Origin: Neisseria bacilliformis
GTDB taxonomy: Bacteria; Pseudomonadota; Gammaproteobacteria; Burkholderiales; Neisseriaceae
Direction of reading: 5' to 3'
Assembly (NCBI RefSeq): GCF_014055025.1
Contig: NZ_CP059571.1
Coordinates: 124,001-188,000 of the forward strand
DNA: 64,000 bases
This document shows, in pieces, positions 1-7,351 of this stretch. The stretch's first letter is position 1. Each line of letters opens with the position of its first letter. Both the position numbers and the translations under genes were made by a program. Below the pieces are notes generated by a model that saw only the letters and a program-made list of their open reading frames with translations, was not told where the DNA came from and searched no databases.

Positions 1-647
1 ACCACGGTGAGGCCGACCAGTTCGCACATGCGGCGGATTTGGCGTTTTTTGCCCTGGCGCAGCACGAAACGGAGCTGGTCCCGGTTCTGCCATTCCACTT
101 TGGCGGGGCGCAGCGGTTCGCCGTCGAGGCTTAATCCGTGGTTGAGCAGGGCGAGGCCGTTTTCTTTCAGACGGCCTCTGACGCGCACGAGGTATTCTTT
201 TTCGCTACCGCCGTCCGCGCCGACGAGCTGTTTGGCGGTGCGCCCGTCCTGGGTGAGGACGAGCAGGCCGACGGAGTCGATGTCGAGGCGGCCGGCGGGA
301 GCGAGGCCGCGCAGGTGGCGCGGGTCGAACGGGATGCGGCTTTGGTCGCCTTCCCAGCGGTTTTCGGGTGTGAAAAGCTCTACGGCGGCGCGGTAGCCTT
401 TTTCGGGCTGGCCGCTGACGTAGCCGACGGGTTTGTTGAGGAGGACGGTTACGCGCCGCGCCTGGGTTTCGTGCGCTTCGCGGGCGAGGTCGATGCGGTC
501 GGCGGGGCTTACTTTCTGGCCGAGCACGGCAGTTTGGCCGTTCACGCGTACCCAGCCGCGTTCGATATAGGCGTCGGCTTCGCGCCGCGAGCAGAGGCCG
601 AGTTCGGCCATGCGTTTGGAAAGGCGGAGGGGTTCTTGTCCGGTCAT
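1..647 (-). CDS. rRNA pseudouridine synthase, RsuA/RluB/E/F family (partial)
   Basis: Converts a specific uridine in ribosomal RNA to pseudouridine. The ATG at 645-647 opens a frame running off the left edge, so about 215 N-terminal residues are present and the C-terminus is missing. Residues about 8-55 form an S4 RNA-binding domain ([20 protein letters not shown]). The catalytic motif [11 protein letters not shown] follows, with the catalytic aspartate near residue 122, and then the conserved [10 protein letters not shown] segment. The S4-plus-GRLD layout is that of the RsuA/RluB/RluE/RluF group. The N-terminus looks most like RluF, but the exact target uridine cannot be told from this fragment. 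Confidence is high for the family and low for the subtype. Confidence 0.9.
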   Translation of the reverse strand, partial: MTGQEPLRLSKRMAELGLCSRREADAYIERGWVRVNGQTAVLGQKVSPADRIDLAREAHETQARRVTVLLNKPVGYVSGQPEKGYRAAVELFTPENRWEGDQSRIPFDPRHLRGLAPAGRLDIDSVGLLVLTQDGRTAKQLVGADGGSEKEYLVRVRGRLKENGLALLNHGLSLDGEPLRPAKVEWQNRDQLRFVLRQGKKRQIRRMCELVGLTV

Positions 648-709
648 GCGGATTCCTTTTTGTTTGGCTGCCGGTGCGGCGCATGTGTCGTTGCCGTTCA
701 GGCCGTCTG

Positions 710-742
710 AAACCGCGTGCGCGGCTGCGCCACACGCCCTAC
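710..742. repeat. half copy of the GTAGGGTGTGT dispersed repeat
   Basis: Carries AAACCGCGTGCG...GCGCCACACGCCCTAC, one 33-bp arm of the inverted-repeat element seen complete at 7199-7312. It directly follows a DUS, in the gap between two minus-strand genes. Confidence 0.7.
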
Positions 743-789
743 CCGTCAGCCGCTGTTCCGTTGGCAGCGCATACGCCGTCTTTTGTTTT

Positions 790-845
790 AACTTCGTTGA
801 AGCTGCGCTTTCAGAAACGTCATCCCCGCGTAGGCGGGAACGGCC
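790..845 (+). repeat. dRS3-like repeat with AACTTCGTTGAAG leader
   Basis: A hairpin core (CCCCGCGTAGGCGGGAA) follows AACTTCGTTGAAGCTGCG and CTTTCAGAAACGTCAT. Nearly the same block occurs at 16597-16653, in altered form at 18071-18141, and inverted at 21328-21376. The core resembles the neisserial dRS3 repeat (ATTCCC-N8-GGGAAT). Confidence 0.7.
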
Positions 846-846
846 G

Positions 847-2001
847 CTACGCGCCGTTTTTGCGGTTGCTGCCGGACACCATGTCCAGGAGGAACAGGCG
901 GCAGTCGAGTTTGCCGTTGTAGAGGGGGATTTTGCGGCTCGGGGTGAGGCGCATGAGTTTGGGCATGTCGCGGTCGGCGGTGAACATGCCGACGCGCCAG
1001 CCGGGGTAGTGCTGTTTGAGCCAGCTGCCGAGCTGGGGGTAGAGGGCGTGCAGTGCCTGCACTTCGGAGAGGCGCACGCCGTAGGGCGGGTTGGAGAGCA
1101 TGATGCCGTCCGCGCCGTTGGGGCGGGCGTCCTGCGCGTCGCAGGTGGCGATGTCGATGAAGGCTTCAACTTCGGCGGCGCGGGCGTTGGCTTGGGCGGC
1201 ACGGGTCATGGCGCGGTCGTTGTCGCCGGCGGCGATGTTTTCAGACGGCCTGTCTTTGGCGGCGGCGCGGGCTTGGGCTTTGAGGCGCGCCCACAGGGCG
1301 GGATCGTGCACGGCCAGTTTTTCAAAACCGAAGCGGCGCATGAGGCCGGGGGCGCGGTTGAGGGCGATCCAGGCAGCTTCGATGGCGAGGGTGCCGCTGC
1401 CGCAGAAGGGGTCTTGGAAGGGCCGGCTGCCGTCGTAGCCTGCCAAAAGCAGCAGGCCGGCGGCGAGGTTTTCGCGCAGGGGGGCTTCGCCGGTGTCTTG
1501 GCGGTAGCCGCGTTTGAACAGGGCTTCGCCGCTGGTGTCGAGGAAGATTTGCGCGGTTTTGTCGTCGAGGAAGACGCGGATGCGGATGTCGGGGCGGTGT
1601 TTGTCTACCGAGGGGCGGCGGCCGGTGCGCTCGCGGAAGTGGTCGCAGAGGGCGTCTTTGGTTTTGAGGCTGACGAAGTCGAGGCTTTTGACGGCGGCGC
1701 GGCGGCCTTCGGTTTGTACTTTGACGGTGTGGCCGTCTGAAAACCATTTGTGCCAGCGGATGCTGCGGGCGAGGCGGTAGATGTCGTTTTCGCTGCGGTA
1801 CGCGCCGTGCGCGAGGCGCAGGAGGACGCGGGAGGCAGTGCGGGAATGGAGGTTGGCGCGATAGATTTGTTCGAGGCCGCCGGTGCAGGACGCGCCGCCG
1901 TCGGCGGTTCGGACGTTTGCGCAGCCTTGCTCGGCGAGTTCTTGCGCGAGCACGGTTTCGAGGCCGCGCGGACAGGTGGCGAAGAGGGGGTAGTCGGTCA
2001 T
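847..2001 (-). CDS. THUMP-domain class I SAM-dependent RNA methyltransferase (RlmL N-half-like)
   Basis: Probably methylates a guanine N2 in 23S rRNA; it corresponds to the N-terminal part of the fused E. coli RlmL/RlmK. The 384-residue protein has an N-terminal THUMP RNA-binding region (about 45-155) and a Rossmann methyltransferase domain. The SAM loop [14 protein letters not shown] lies at 197-210 and the catalytic NPPYG at 304-308, the signature of exocyclic amino-group methylation. The start at 1999-2001 gives the family-typical [16 protein letters not shown] terminator and the gmhA gene lie upstream, so it probably has its own promoter in 2002-2110. The exact rRNA position is inferred by family only. 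Confidence 0.9.
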   Translation of the reverse strand: MTDYPLFATCPRGLETVLAQELAEQGCANVRTADGGASCTGGLEQIYRANLHSRTASRVLLRLAHGAYRSENDIYRLARSIRWHKWFSDGHTVKVQTEGRRAAVKSLDFVSLKTKDALCDHFRERTGRRPSVDKHRPDIRIRVFLDDKTAQIFLDTSGEALFKRGYRQDTGEAPLRENLAAGLLLLAGYDGSRPFQDPFCGSGTLAIEAAWIALNRAPGLMRRFGFEKLAVHDPALWARLKAQARAAAKDRPSENIAAGDNDRAMTRAAQANARAAEVEAFIDIATCDAQDARPNGADGIMLSNPPYGVRLSEVQALHALYPQLGSWLKQHYPGWRVGMFTADRDMPKLMRLTPSRKIPLYNGKLDCRLFLLDMVSGSNRKNGA

Positions 2002-2110
2002 GGGTAACTTTGTTGGCGCCGCGTTTCGGCGCGCCGAAGCTGCGCTTTCAGACGGCCTTTGTGTAGCGGCGGTTGGTACGGGCGGCCTGTTTGACGGCGG
2101 GGCGGCATGA

Positions 2111-2152
2111 GGCCGTCTGAAAAACGATTTTTTATTTTTCAGACGGCCTCAA
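2111..2152 (-). terminator. DUS-pair terminator of gmhA
   Basis: GAGGCCGTCTGAAAAA and its complement face each other across a short AT-rich loop. The hairpin lies 8 bp past the gmhA stop. Confidence 0.8.
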
Positions 2153-2159
2153 CGCCGTT

Positions 2160-2753
2160 TTACACGCCTTCCATCAGCATGGTGTCGATGCAGTCGCACA
2201 GGGCGTGGACGAGGACGATGTGGTTTTCCTGAATGCGGGCGGTGCGCGGGTGGGGGACGTTTAACAAAATATCGTCGTCTTTGAGCATGGCGGCGATTTT
2301 GCCGCCGTCGCGGCCGGTGAAGGCGAGGATGCGCATGTCGCGTTCGTGGGCGGCTTTGATGGCTTCGATGACGTTGCCGGAGTTGCCCGAGGTGGAGATG
2401 CCCAGCAGCACGTCGCCGGGGCGGCCGAGGGCGCGCACCTGTTTGCTGAATACGTGCTCGAAGCCGTAGTCGTTGCCGATGGCGGTGAGGGCGGAGGTGT
2501 CGGTGGTGAGGGCGAGGGCGGCCAGCTCCATGCGTTCTTTTTCAAACCGGCCGGTGAGTTCGGCGGCGAAATGCTGCGCGTCGGCCGCCGAGCCGCCGTT
2601 GCCGCAGACGAGGATTTTGCCGTCGTTCATCAGGCATTCGAGCAGCATTTGCGCGGCTTCGGCGGTCGGCCCGGCCAGCACTTCGGCGGCCTGCCGTTTG
2701 GCGGCGATGCTTTCTTCAAAATGGGCGCGGACGCGTTCTTCAAGGGTGGTCAT
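2160..2753 (-). CDS. gmhA: phosphoheptose isomerase (sedoheptulose-7-phosphate isomerase)
   Basis: Isomerises sedoheptulose 7-phosphate to D-glycero-D-manno-heptose 7-phosphate, the first step of ADP-heptose synthesis for the lipooligosaccharide core. The 197-residue protein is one SIS domain. CGNGGSAADAQHFAAEL at 50-66 holds the phosphate loop and a metal-binding His/Glu. STSGNSGN near 120-127 and ENHIVLVH near the C-terminus complete the family signature. Length matches GmhA. It is transcribed with yraN, whose stop lies 5 bp upstream of the start codon. The heptosyltransferase gene waaC, which uses the pathway product, is at 50.9-51.9 kb in this window. Confidence 0.97.
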   Translation of the reverse strand: MTTLEERVRAHFEESIAAKRQAAEVLAGPTAEAAQMLLECLMNDGKILVCGNGGSAADAQHFAAELTGRFEKERMELAALALTTDTSALTAIGNDYGFEHVFSKQVRALGRPGDVLLGISTSGNSGNVIEAIKAAHERDMRILAFTGRDGGKIAAMLKDDDILLNVPHPRTARIQENHIVLVHALCDCIDTMLMEGV

Positions 2754-2758
2754 AAGGT

Positions 2759-3103
2759 TTATCCTGTGATGTTTTGCAGCCAGAGCGGGCGGGCGTTTCC
2801 TTCGATCAGCACCGCGTCGAGGCGGCAGCCGCCGCGGTGCGGGTGTTTTTGCAGGTAGTGCTCGACGCTTTTTTGCAGCCTGGCCAGTTTGGCGGGCGTG
2901 ATGCTGTATGCCGCGCCGCCGAACGCGGCGGATTTGCGGTATTTTACTTCAACAAACAGCAAGAGTGCGCCCGATTGCACGACCAGATCGATTTCGCCGT
3001 GCGGGCAGTGCCAGTTGCGCGCCAGCAGGCGGCAGCCGTTTTCCTGCAAAAAACGCAGCGCGGCATCCTCGGCCGCCTGCCCGCTGGGGTGGTTCAAACG
3101 CAT
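2759..3103 (-). CDS. yraN: YraN/UPF0102 family nuclease-like protein
   Basis: A small protein (114 residues) with the PD-(D/E)XK-type pattern GEIDLV at 36-41 and FVEVKYRKS at 50-58, the conserved core of UPF0102. The family role is unsettled; nuclease or Holliday-junction-related activity is assumed from the fold. The start at 3101-3103 (MRLNHPSGQAAE) is preferred over an upstream in-frame ATG because the upstream 40 residues translate DUS sequence and do not match the family. It is first in a two-gene unit with gmhA and is divergent from rsmI, as in many proteobacteria. Confidence 0.9.
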   Translation of the reverse strand: MRLNHPSGQAAEDAALRFLQENGCRLLARNWHCPHGEIDLVVQSGALLLFVEVKYRKSAAFGGAAYSITPAKLARLQKSVEHYLQKHPHRGGCRLDAVLIEGNARPLWLQNITG

Positions 3104-3221
3104 GCTTTTCTTTCTGACAACGCGGTTTTCAGACGGCCTGCATGGTAAGCGGTAATGCGGCCTGCTGCAAACAGGCCGTCTGAAAGCTACAATGCCGCCC
3201 GTTTCAAACCGGAATCCCGCC

Positions 3222-4094
3222 ATGCCGCAAACCCATCTGCAAAAAGCCGCCGACAGCCTCGAATCCGCGCTTTATACCGTCGCCACCCCCATCGGCAACC
3301 TCGCCGACATCACCCTGCGCGCCCTTGCCGTGCTGCGCCGCGCCGACCTCGTCTGCGCCGAAGACACCCGCGTAACCGCCCGCCTGCTCGCCGCCTACGG
3401 CATACAGGCGCGCCTTATCAGCGTGCGCGAACACAACGAGCGGCAGATGGCGGACAAGATCGTTTCCGCCCTTTCAGACGGCCTCATCGTCGCCCAAGTG
3501 TCCGACGCGGGCACCCCTGCCGTGTGCGACCCCGGCGCAAGGCTGGCCGAACACGTGCGCGAAGCCGGATTCAAAGTGATCCCCGTGCCCGGCGCGAGCG
3601 CGGTGATGGCTGCCCTCAGCGCGGCGGGCGTATCCGAATCCTGCTTTTATTTCAACGGTTTTCTGCCGCCCAAAGCTGCCGCCCGCCAAAAACTGTTTGC
3701 AGCGTGGCAGGGCGCGGACTATCCGGTCGTGATGTTTGAAGCCCCGCACCGCATCGAAGCCGCCCTCTCCGACATGGCCGCCGCCTTCCCCGCGCGCCGC
3801 CTCACGCTGGCGCGCGAGCTGACCAAAACCTTTGAAACCTTTTTAAGCGGTACCGTGGCCGAAATTCAGACGGCCTTACGCGAAGACCCGAACCAGACGC
3901 GCGGCGAAATGGTGCTGATCCTCCACCCCGCCGCGCCGGAAAAAAACGCCGCCCTGCCCGCCGAAGCCCTGCGCGTGCTGGACATCCTCGCGGCGGAGCT
4001 GCCCACCAAACAGGCGGCCGAGCTGGCGGCGCGGATAACGGGCGCGAACAAAAAAGCCCTGTACGACGCCGCGCTGGCGCACAAAAACGGCTGA
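3222..4094 (+). CDS. rsmI: 16S rRNA (cytidine1402-2'-O)-methyltransferase
   Basis: Methylates the ribose of C1402 in the ribosomal P site. The 290-residue protein carries the tetrapyrrole-methylase fold: LYTVATPIGNLADITLRAL near residue 20, AEDTRVT, VSDAGTPAVCDPG and a C-terminal helical extension with ELPTKQAAELAA. The ATG at 3222 gives MPQTHLQKA, matching neisserial RsmI; an ATG at 3192 would add ten unrelated residues. A TACAAT box at 3190-3195 may be its -10. Divergently placed from yraN-gmhA, with a DUS pair in the shared intergenic region. Confidence 0.96.
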   Translation: MPQTHLQKAADSLESALYTVATPIGNLADITLRALAVLRRADLVCAEDTRVTARLLAAYGIQARLISVREHNERQMADKIVSALSDGLIVAQVSDAGTPAVCDPGARLAEHVREAGFKVIPVPGASAVMAALSAAGVSESCFYFNGFLPPKAAARQKLFAAWQGADYPVVMFEAPHRIEAALSDMAAAFPARRLTLARELTKTFETFLSGTVAEIQTALREDPNQTRGEMVLILHPAAPEKNAALPAEALRVLDILAAELPTKQAAELAARITGANKKALYDAALAHKNG

Positions 4095-4196
4095 GGCCGC
4101 ACTTTCAGACGGCCTTTGCCCGCCGCCCCGCGCATATCGGTTAAAATGCCGCCCTTTCCCATCACAGGCCGTCTGAAAACGGCATCTTAGAACAAC

Positions 4197-4712
4197 ATGC
4201 GAAACACACCGTCCACCCTGCGCTACTGGCTGCTCTCCGCCGCCGCCGTGGTGCTCGACCAAATCAGCAAATACGCCGTTCTGGCGCGTTTTGAAGACTT
4301 TGAACGCCTGCCCGTCGTCAGCGGCTTTTTCGACCTCACGCTGGTGTACAACACCGGCGCGGCGTTCAGCTTTCTCGCCTCAGCCGGCGGCTGGCAGAAA
4401 TACTTTTTTGTCGCGCTGGCGGCGGTGATTTCCGTGTGGCTGGTGCGCGCGGTGCGAAAGGGCGAGTTCGGCGCACTCGGCTCGTGGGGCGCGGCGATGG
4501 TGGTCGGCGGCGCGCTGGGCAACGTTATCGACCGCTTTGTCCACGGAAAAGTGGTGGACTTTCTACTTTTCTACGGCGAAACATGGTCTTATCCCGCATT
4601 CAACGTGGCCGATAGCTTTATCTGCGTCGGCGCGGCACTGCTGGTGCTCGACAGCTTCACCCACAAAAAACACGGCAGGCCGTCTGAAAACACGCAAAAG
4701 GAAGCCTCATGA
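4197..4712 (+). CDS. lspA: lipoprotein signal peptidase (SPase II)
   Basis: Inner-membrane aspartyl protease that removes signal peptides from lipidated prolipoproteins. The 171-residue protein has four predicted membrane segments (about 9-28, 66-84, 97-112, 138-153). The two catalytic aspartates are D112 in GNVIDRF and D139 in FNVADSF, and VYNTGAAFS at 50-58 is also conserved. The C-terminal tail ([13 protein letters not shown]) is partly DUS-encoded. The last four bases overlap the ispH start (ATGA), so the two are co-translated, a common neisserial and proteobacterial pairing. Confidence 0.97.
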   Translation: MRNTPSTLRYWLLSAAAVVLDQISKYAVLARFEDFERLPVVSGFFDLTLVYNTGAAFSFLASAGGWQKYFFVALAAVISVWLVRAVRKGEFGALGSWGAAMVVGGALGNVIDRFVHGKVVDFLLFYGETWSYPAFNVADSFICVGAALLVLDSFTHKKHGRPSENTQKEAS

Positions 4713-5659
4713 GCGGCAAAACCATCATGCTCGCCAACCCGCGCGGCTTCTGCGCGGGCGTGGACAGAGCCATCAGCATCGTGGAGCGCGCGCTGGAAGA
4801 ATTCGGCGCGCCGATTTACGTGCGCCACGAAGTCGTCCACAACAAATTCGTGGTGGACAACCTGCGCGAGAAAGGCGCGGTTTTCATTGAGGATTTGGCC
4901 GACGTGCCGCCGGGCGCGACCCTGATCTACTCGGCGCACGGCGTGTCCAAGGCGGTGCAGGACGAGGCGGCGGCGCGGGGTTTCCGCGTGTTCGACGCCA
5001 CCTGCCCGCTGGTTACCAAAGTGCACAAGGAAGTGGCGCGGCTGGATACGCAGGGCTACCAGATCATCATGATCGGCCACGCGGGGCACCCCGAAGTGGA
5101 AGGCACGATGGGGCAGCTTCCCGAAGGTTCGATTCTTTTGGTGCAGACCGTCGAAGACGTGGCCGCGCTCGAAGTGGCCGACCCCGACCGCCTCTCGCAC
5201 GTGAGCCAGACCACGCTTTCGGTGGACGAAACGCGCGACATCATCGCCGCCCTCAAAGCGCGTTTCCCTAACATCAAAAGCCCGCCCAAAGACGACATCT
5301 GCTACGCCACCACCAACCGTCAGGAGGCGGTGAAGCAGCTGGCCGCCGAATGCGACATCGTCATCGTCGTCGGCTCGCCCAACTCGTCCAACAGCAACCG
5401 CCTGCGCGAAGTGGCCGCCCAGCGCGGTGTGGACGCCTATATGGTGGACAACGCCTCCCACCTGCGCCGCGAATGGTTCGCGGGCAAACGGCAGGTGGGC
5501 GTAACCGCCGGCGCGTCCGCCCCCGAAGTGCTGGTGCAGGAAGTGCTGGACACGCTCAAAGCCTGGGGGCACGACACCCTGCGCGAGGGCGAGGGCACGG
5601 AAGAAAGCATTGTTTTCGTGCTGCCCAAAGAGCTGCGCGGCGAGAAAAAGGCCGTCTGA
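4709..5659 (+). CDS. ispH: 4-hydroxy-3-methylbut-2-enyl diphosphate reductase
   Basis: Last enzyme of the MEP isoprenoid pathway, reducing HMBPP to IPP and DMAPP with a [4Fe-4S] cluster. The three cluster cysteines are C15 (RGFCAGV), C99 ([11 protein letters not shown]) and C198 (DICYATTNR). HEVVHN and [11 protein letters not shown] supply the substrate-binding histidines and glutamate. Length (316) is typical. The start overlaps lspA by four bases. The stop codon is provided by a DUS (AAG GCC GTC TGA), so the protein ends -KKAV. Confidence 0.97.
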   Translation: MSGKTIMLANPRGFCAGVDRAISIVERALEEFGAPIYVRHEVVHNKFVVDNLREKGAVFIEDLADVPPGATLIYSAHGVSKAVQDEAAARGFRVFDATCPLVTKVHKEVARLDTQGYQIIMIGHAGHPEVEGTMGQLPEGSILLVQTVEDVAALEVADPDRLSHVSQTTLSVDETRDIIAALKARFPNIKSPPKDDICYATTNRQEAVKQLAAECDIVIVVGSPNSSNSNRLREVAAQRGVDAYMVDNASHLRREWFAGKRQVGVTAGASAPEVLVQEVLDTLKAWGHDTLREGEGTEESIVFVLPKELRGEKKAV

Positions 5660-5680
5660 AAAAGGGCTTGATCGGCAGGC

Positions 5681-5758
5681 GTAGGGGGTGCGGCACAGCC
5701 ACGCACGCGGTTTGGGCTTGCGGGAACATGAAACGCGTGCATCGTTGACCCACCCCAC
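5681..5758. repeat. degenerate copy of the GTAGGGTGTGT repeat
   Basis: GTAGGGGGTGCGGCACAGCC and CACGCACGCGGTTTGGG match the left arm of the 104-114 bp family. The right arm is decayed to GCGTGCATCGTTGACCCACC. Confidence 0.55.
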
Positions 5759-5767
5759 ATAACGGCA

Positions 5768-5810
5768 GAGGCCGTCTGAAAACCTGTTTTACGGGTTTTC
5801 AGACGGCCTC
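5768..5810. terminator. DUS-pair hairpin downstream of ispH
   Basis: GAGGCCGTCTGAAAACC pairs with GGTTTTCAGACGGCCTC around a short loop, followed by TTGTTATAG. It insulates lspA-ispH from the alcohol dehydrogenase promoter. Confidence 0.8.
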
Positions 5811-5811
5811 T

Positions 5812-5826
5812 TGTTATAGTATAACA
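5812..5826. promoter_or_regulatory. palindromic operator candidate upstream of adh promoter
   Basis: TGTTATA-G-TATAACA is a perfect 7+1+7 palindrome centred about 30 bp upstream of the -35 box. Its symmetry and position suggest a dimeric regulator site; which regulator is unknown. Confidence 0.45.
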
Positions 5827-5846
5827 CATTGAAAACTTTAAATAAT

Positions 5847-5875
5847 TTGACAAACAATATCAATCGTCCTATAAG
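5847..5875 (+). promoter_or_regulatory. sigma-70 promoter of the alcohol dehydrogenase gene
   Basis: TTGACA (5847-5852), a 17-bp spacer and TATAAG (5870-5875), 55 bp before the start codon: a near-consensus housekeeping promoter. Confidence 0.7.
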
Positions 5876-5929
5876 CGGGTTTATGCAGTCGTTACGTTTT
5901 CTCCAACCTTCCGAACGAAAGGAAACACC

Positions 5930-6970
5930 ATGAAAGCAATGGTTTACCACGGCGCGGGCGACATCCGCTTTGAAGAAAAACCCAAGCCGCAGATTATCGA
6001 TCCCACCGACGCGGTGGTGAAAATCGTCAAAACCACGATTTGCGGCACCGACTTGGGCATCTGGAAAGGCAAAAACCCCGAAGTGGCCGACGGCCGCATC
6101 CTCGGCCACGAGGGCATCGGCATCGTCGAAGAAGTCGGCTCGGCGGTGAAAAACGTCAAACCCGGCGACAAAGTCATTATTTCCTGCGTCAGCAAATGCT
6201 GCACCTGCGACAACTGCAAAATCCAGCTCTACTCGCACTGCCGCAACGGCGGCTGGATACTCGGCTACATGATCGACGGCACGCAGGCCGAATACGTGCG
6301 CACCCCCTATGCCGACAACAGCCTTGTGCCGCTGCCCGCCAACGTCAACGAAGAAGTCGCCCTGCTGCTCTCCGACGCGCTGCCCACCGCCCATGAAATC
6401 GGCGTGCAATACGGCGACGTGAAACCCGGCGACACCGTATTCATCGCCGGCGCAGGCCCCGTGGGCATGTCCGCCCTCCTCACCGCCCAGCTTTACAGCC
6501 CCGCCGCGATTATCGTGTGCGACATGGACGAAAACCGCCTCAAACTCGCCAAAGAGCTCGGCGCAACGCACACCGTCAGCCCCGCATCGGGCGACGTGTC
6601 CAAGCAAGTATTTGATATAGTGGGACAAGACGGCGTGGACTGCGCCATCGAAGCGGTCGGCATCCCCGCCACCTGGAATATGTGCCAGGATATCGTCAAA
6701 CCCGGCGGCCACATCGCCATAGTCGGCGTTCACGGGCAATCGGTTGATTTCAAACTGGAAAAACTGTGGATCAAAAACCTCGCCATCACCACCGGCCTGG
6801 TCAACGCCAACACCACCGAAATGCTGATGAAAGCCATCTCGTCCAGCCCCGTCGATTACACCAAAATGCTCACCCACCATTTCAAATTCGACAAACTGGA
6901 AAAAGCCTACGACGTGTTCAAACACGCCGCCGAAAACCAGGCGATGAAAGTGGTGCTGGTCAACGGATAA
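5930..6970 (+). CDS. zinc-dependent alcohol dehydrogenase (MDR family)
   Basis: Cytosolic NAD(P)-dependent oxidation of alcohols or reduction of aldehydes. The 346-residue protein has catalytic-zinc ligands C38 (TICGTD) and H60-E61 (GHEG), a structural-zinc cluster C90/C93/C96/C104, and the Rossmann motif GAGPVGM at 174-180 followed by D-rich VCDMDENR. The latter acidic residue after the second strand suggests NAD preference. AAAGGAAACACC provides the ribosome site. It stands alone between terminators under a strong promoter with a palindromic site upstream. It resembles the Neisseria zinc alcohol dehydrogenases related to isopropanol/AdhP-type enzymes; the in vivo substrate cannot be read from sequence. 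Confidence 0.92.
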   Translation: MKAMVYHGAGDIRFEEKPKPQIIDPTDAVVKIVKTTICGTDLGIWKGKNPEVADGRILGHEGIGIVEEVGSAVKNVKPGDKVIISCVSKCCTCDNCKIQLYSHCRNGGWILGYMIDGTQAEYVRTPYADNSLVPLPANVNEEVALLLSDALPTAHEIGVQYGDVKPGDTVFIAGAGPVGMSALLTAQLYSPAAIIVCDMDENRLKLAKELGATHTVSPASGDVSKQVFDIVGQDGVDCAIEAVGIPATWNMCQDIVKPGGHIAIVGVHGQSVDFKLEKLWIKNLAITTGLVNANTTEMLMKAISSSPVDYTKMLTHHFKFDKLEKAYDVFKHAAENQAMKVVLVNG

Positions 6971-7017
6971 GGCAGGCGTTTTGCCGACGAGCCAATCTGT
7001 TGATATAAAAAGCAAAG

Positions 7018-7058
7018 AGGCCGTCTGAAAACCGCAATACAGGTTTTCAGACGGCCTT
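7018..7058. terminator. DUS-pair terminator of adh
   Basis: AGGCCGTCTGAAAACC and GGTTTTCAGACGGCCT form a stem followed by TTTTTTGTTTTT. Confidence 0.85.
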
Positions 7059-7121
7059 TTTTGTTTTTACGCCGCCAAACATCCGGGCTTTTATAGTGGA
7101 TAAAGATAAAAAGTATCCGGT

Positions 7122-7190
7122 GTAGGCCGGGCTTCAGCCCGGCAAAATATCGGAGAAATAGTGAGTTAGCCGGGCTGAAGCCCGGCCTAC
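7122..7190. repeat. nested inverted repeat
   Basis: GTAGGCCGGGCTTCAGCCC (from 7122) and its complement ending at 7190 form 22-bp perfect arms. Each arm is itself palindromic (GCCGGGCT-TC-AGCCCGGC). No gene lies here. It may be a REP-like element. Confidence 0.6.
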
Positions 7191-7198
7191 GGCCTGAC

Positions 7199-7312
7199 GT
7201 AGGGTGTGTCGCCCCAAGGCGACGCACGCGGTTTCTGCCGCCCGACAAATCCGCGCATCCGTGCCCTCTTCGCAAACCCAAACCGCGTGCGTGGCTGCGC
7301 CACACACCCTAC
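7199..7312. repeat. complete GTAGGGTGTGT inverted-repeat element, copy 1
   Basis: Begins GTAGGGTGTGTCGCCCCAAG and ends GGCTGCGCCACACACCCTAC. The ~33-bp arms are inverted, each with an internal mini-hairpin and an ACGCACGCGGTTT segment. 114 bp in total, with no coding capacity. Other complete copies are at 21209, 23058, 23258 and 30395. Confidence 0.8.
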
Positions 7313-7351
7313 TCCGTGGCCGAACGTCGGCTTGTGGCGCGGGCGGTTTTT

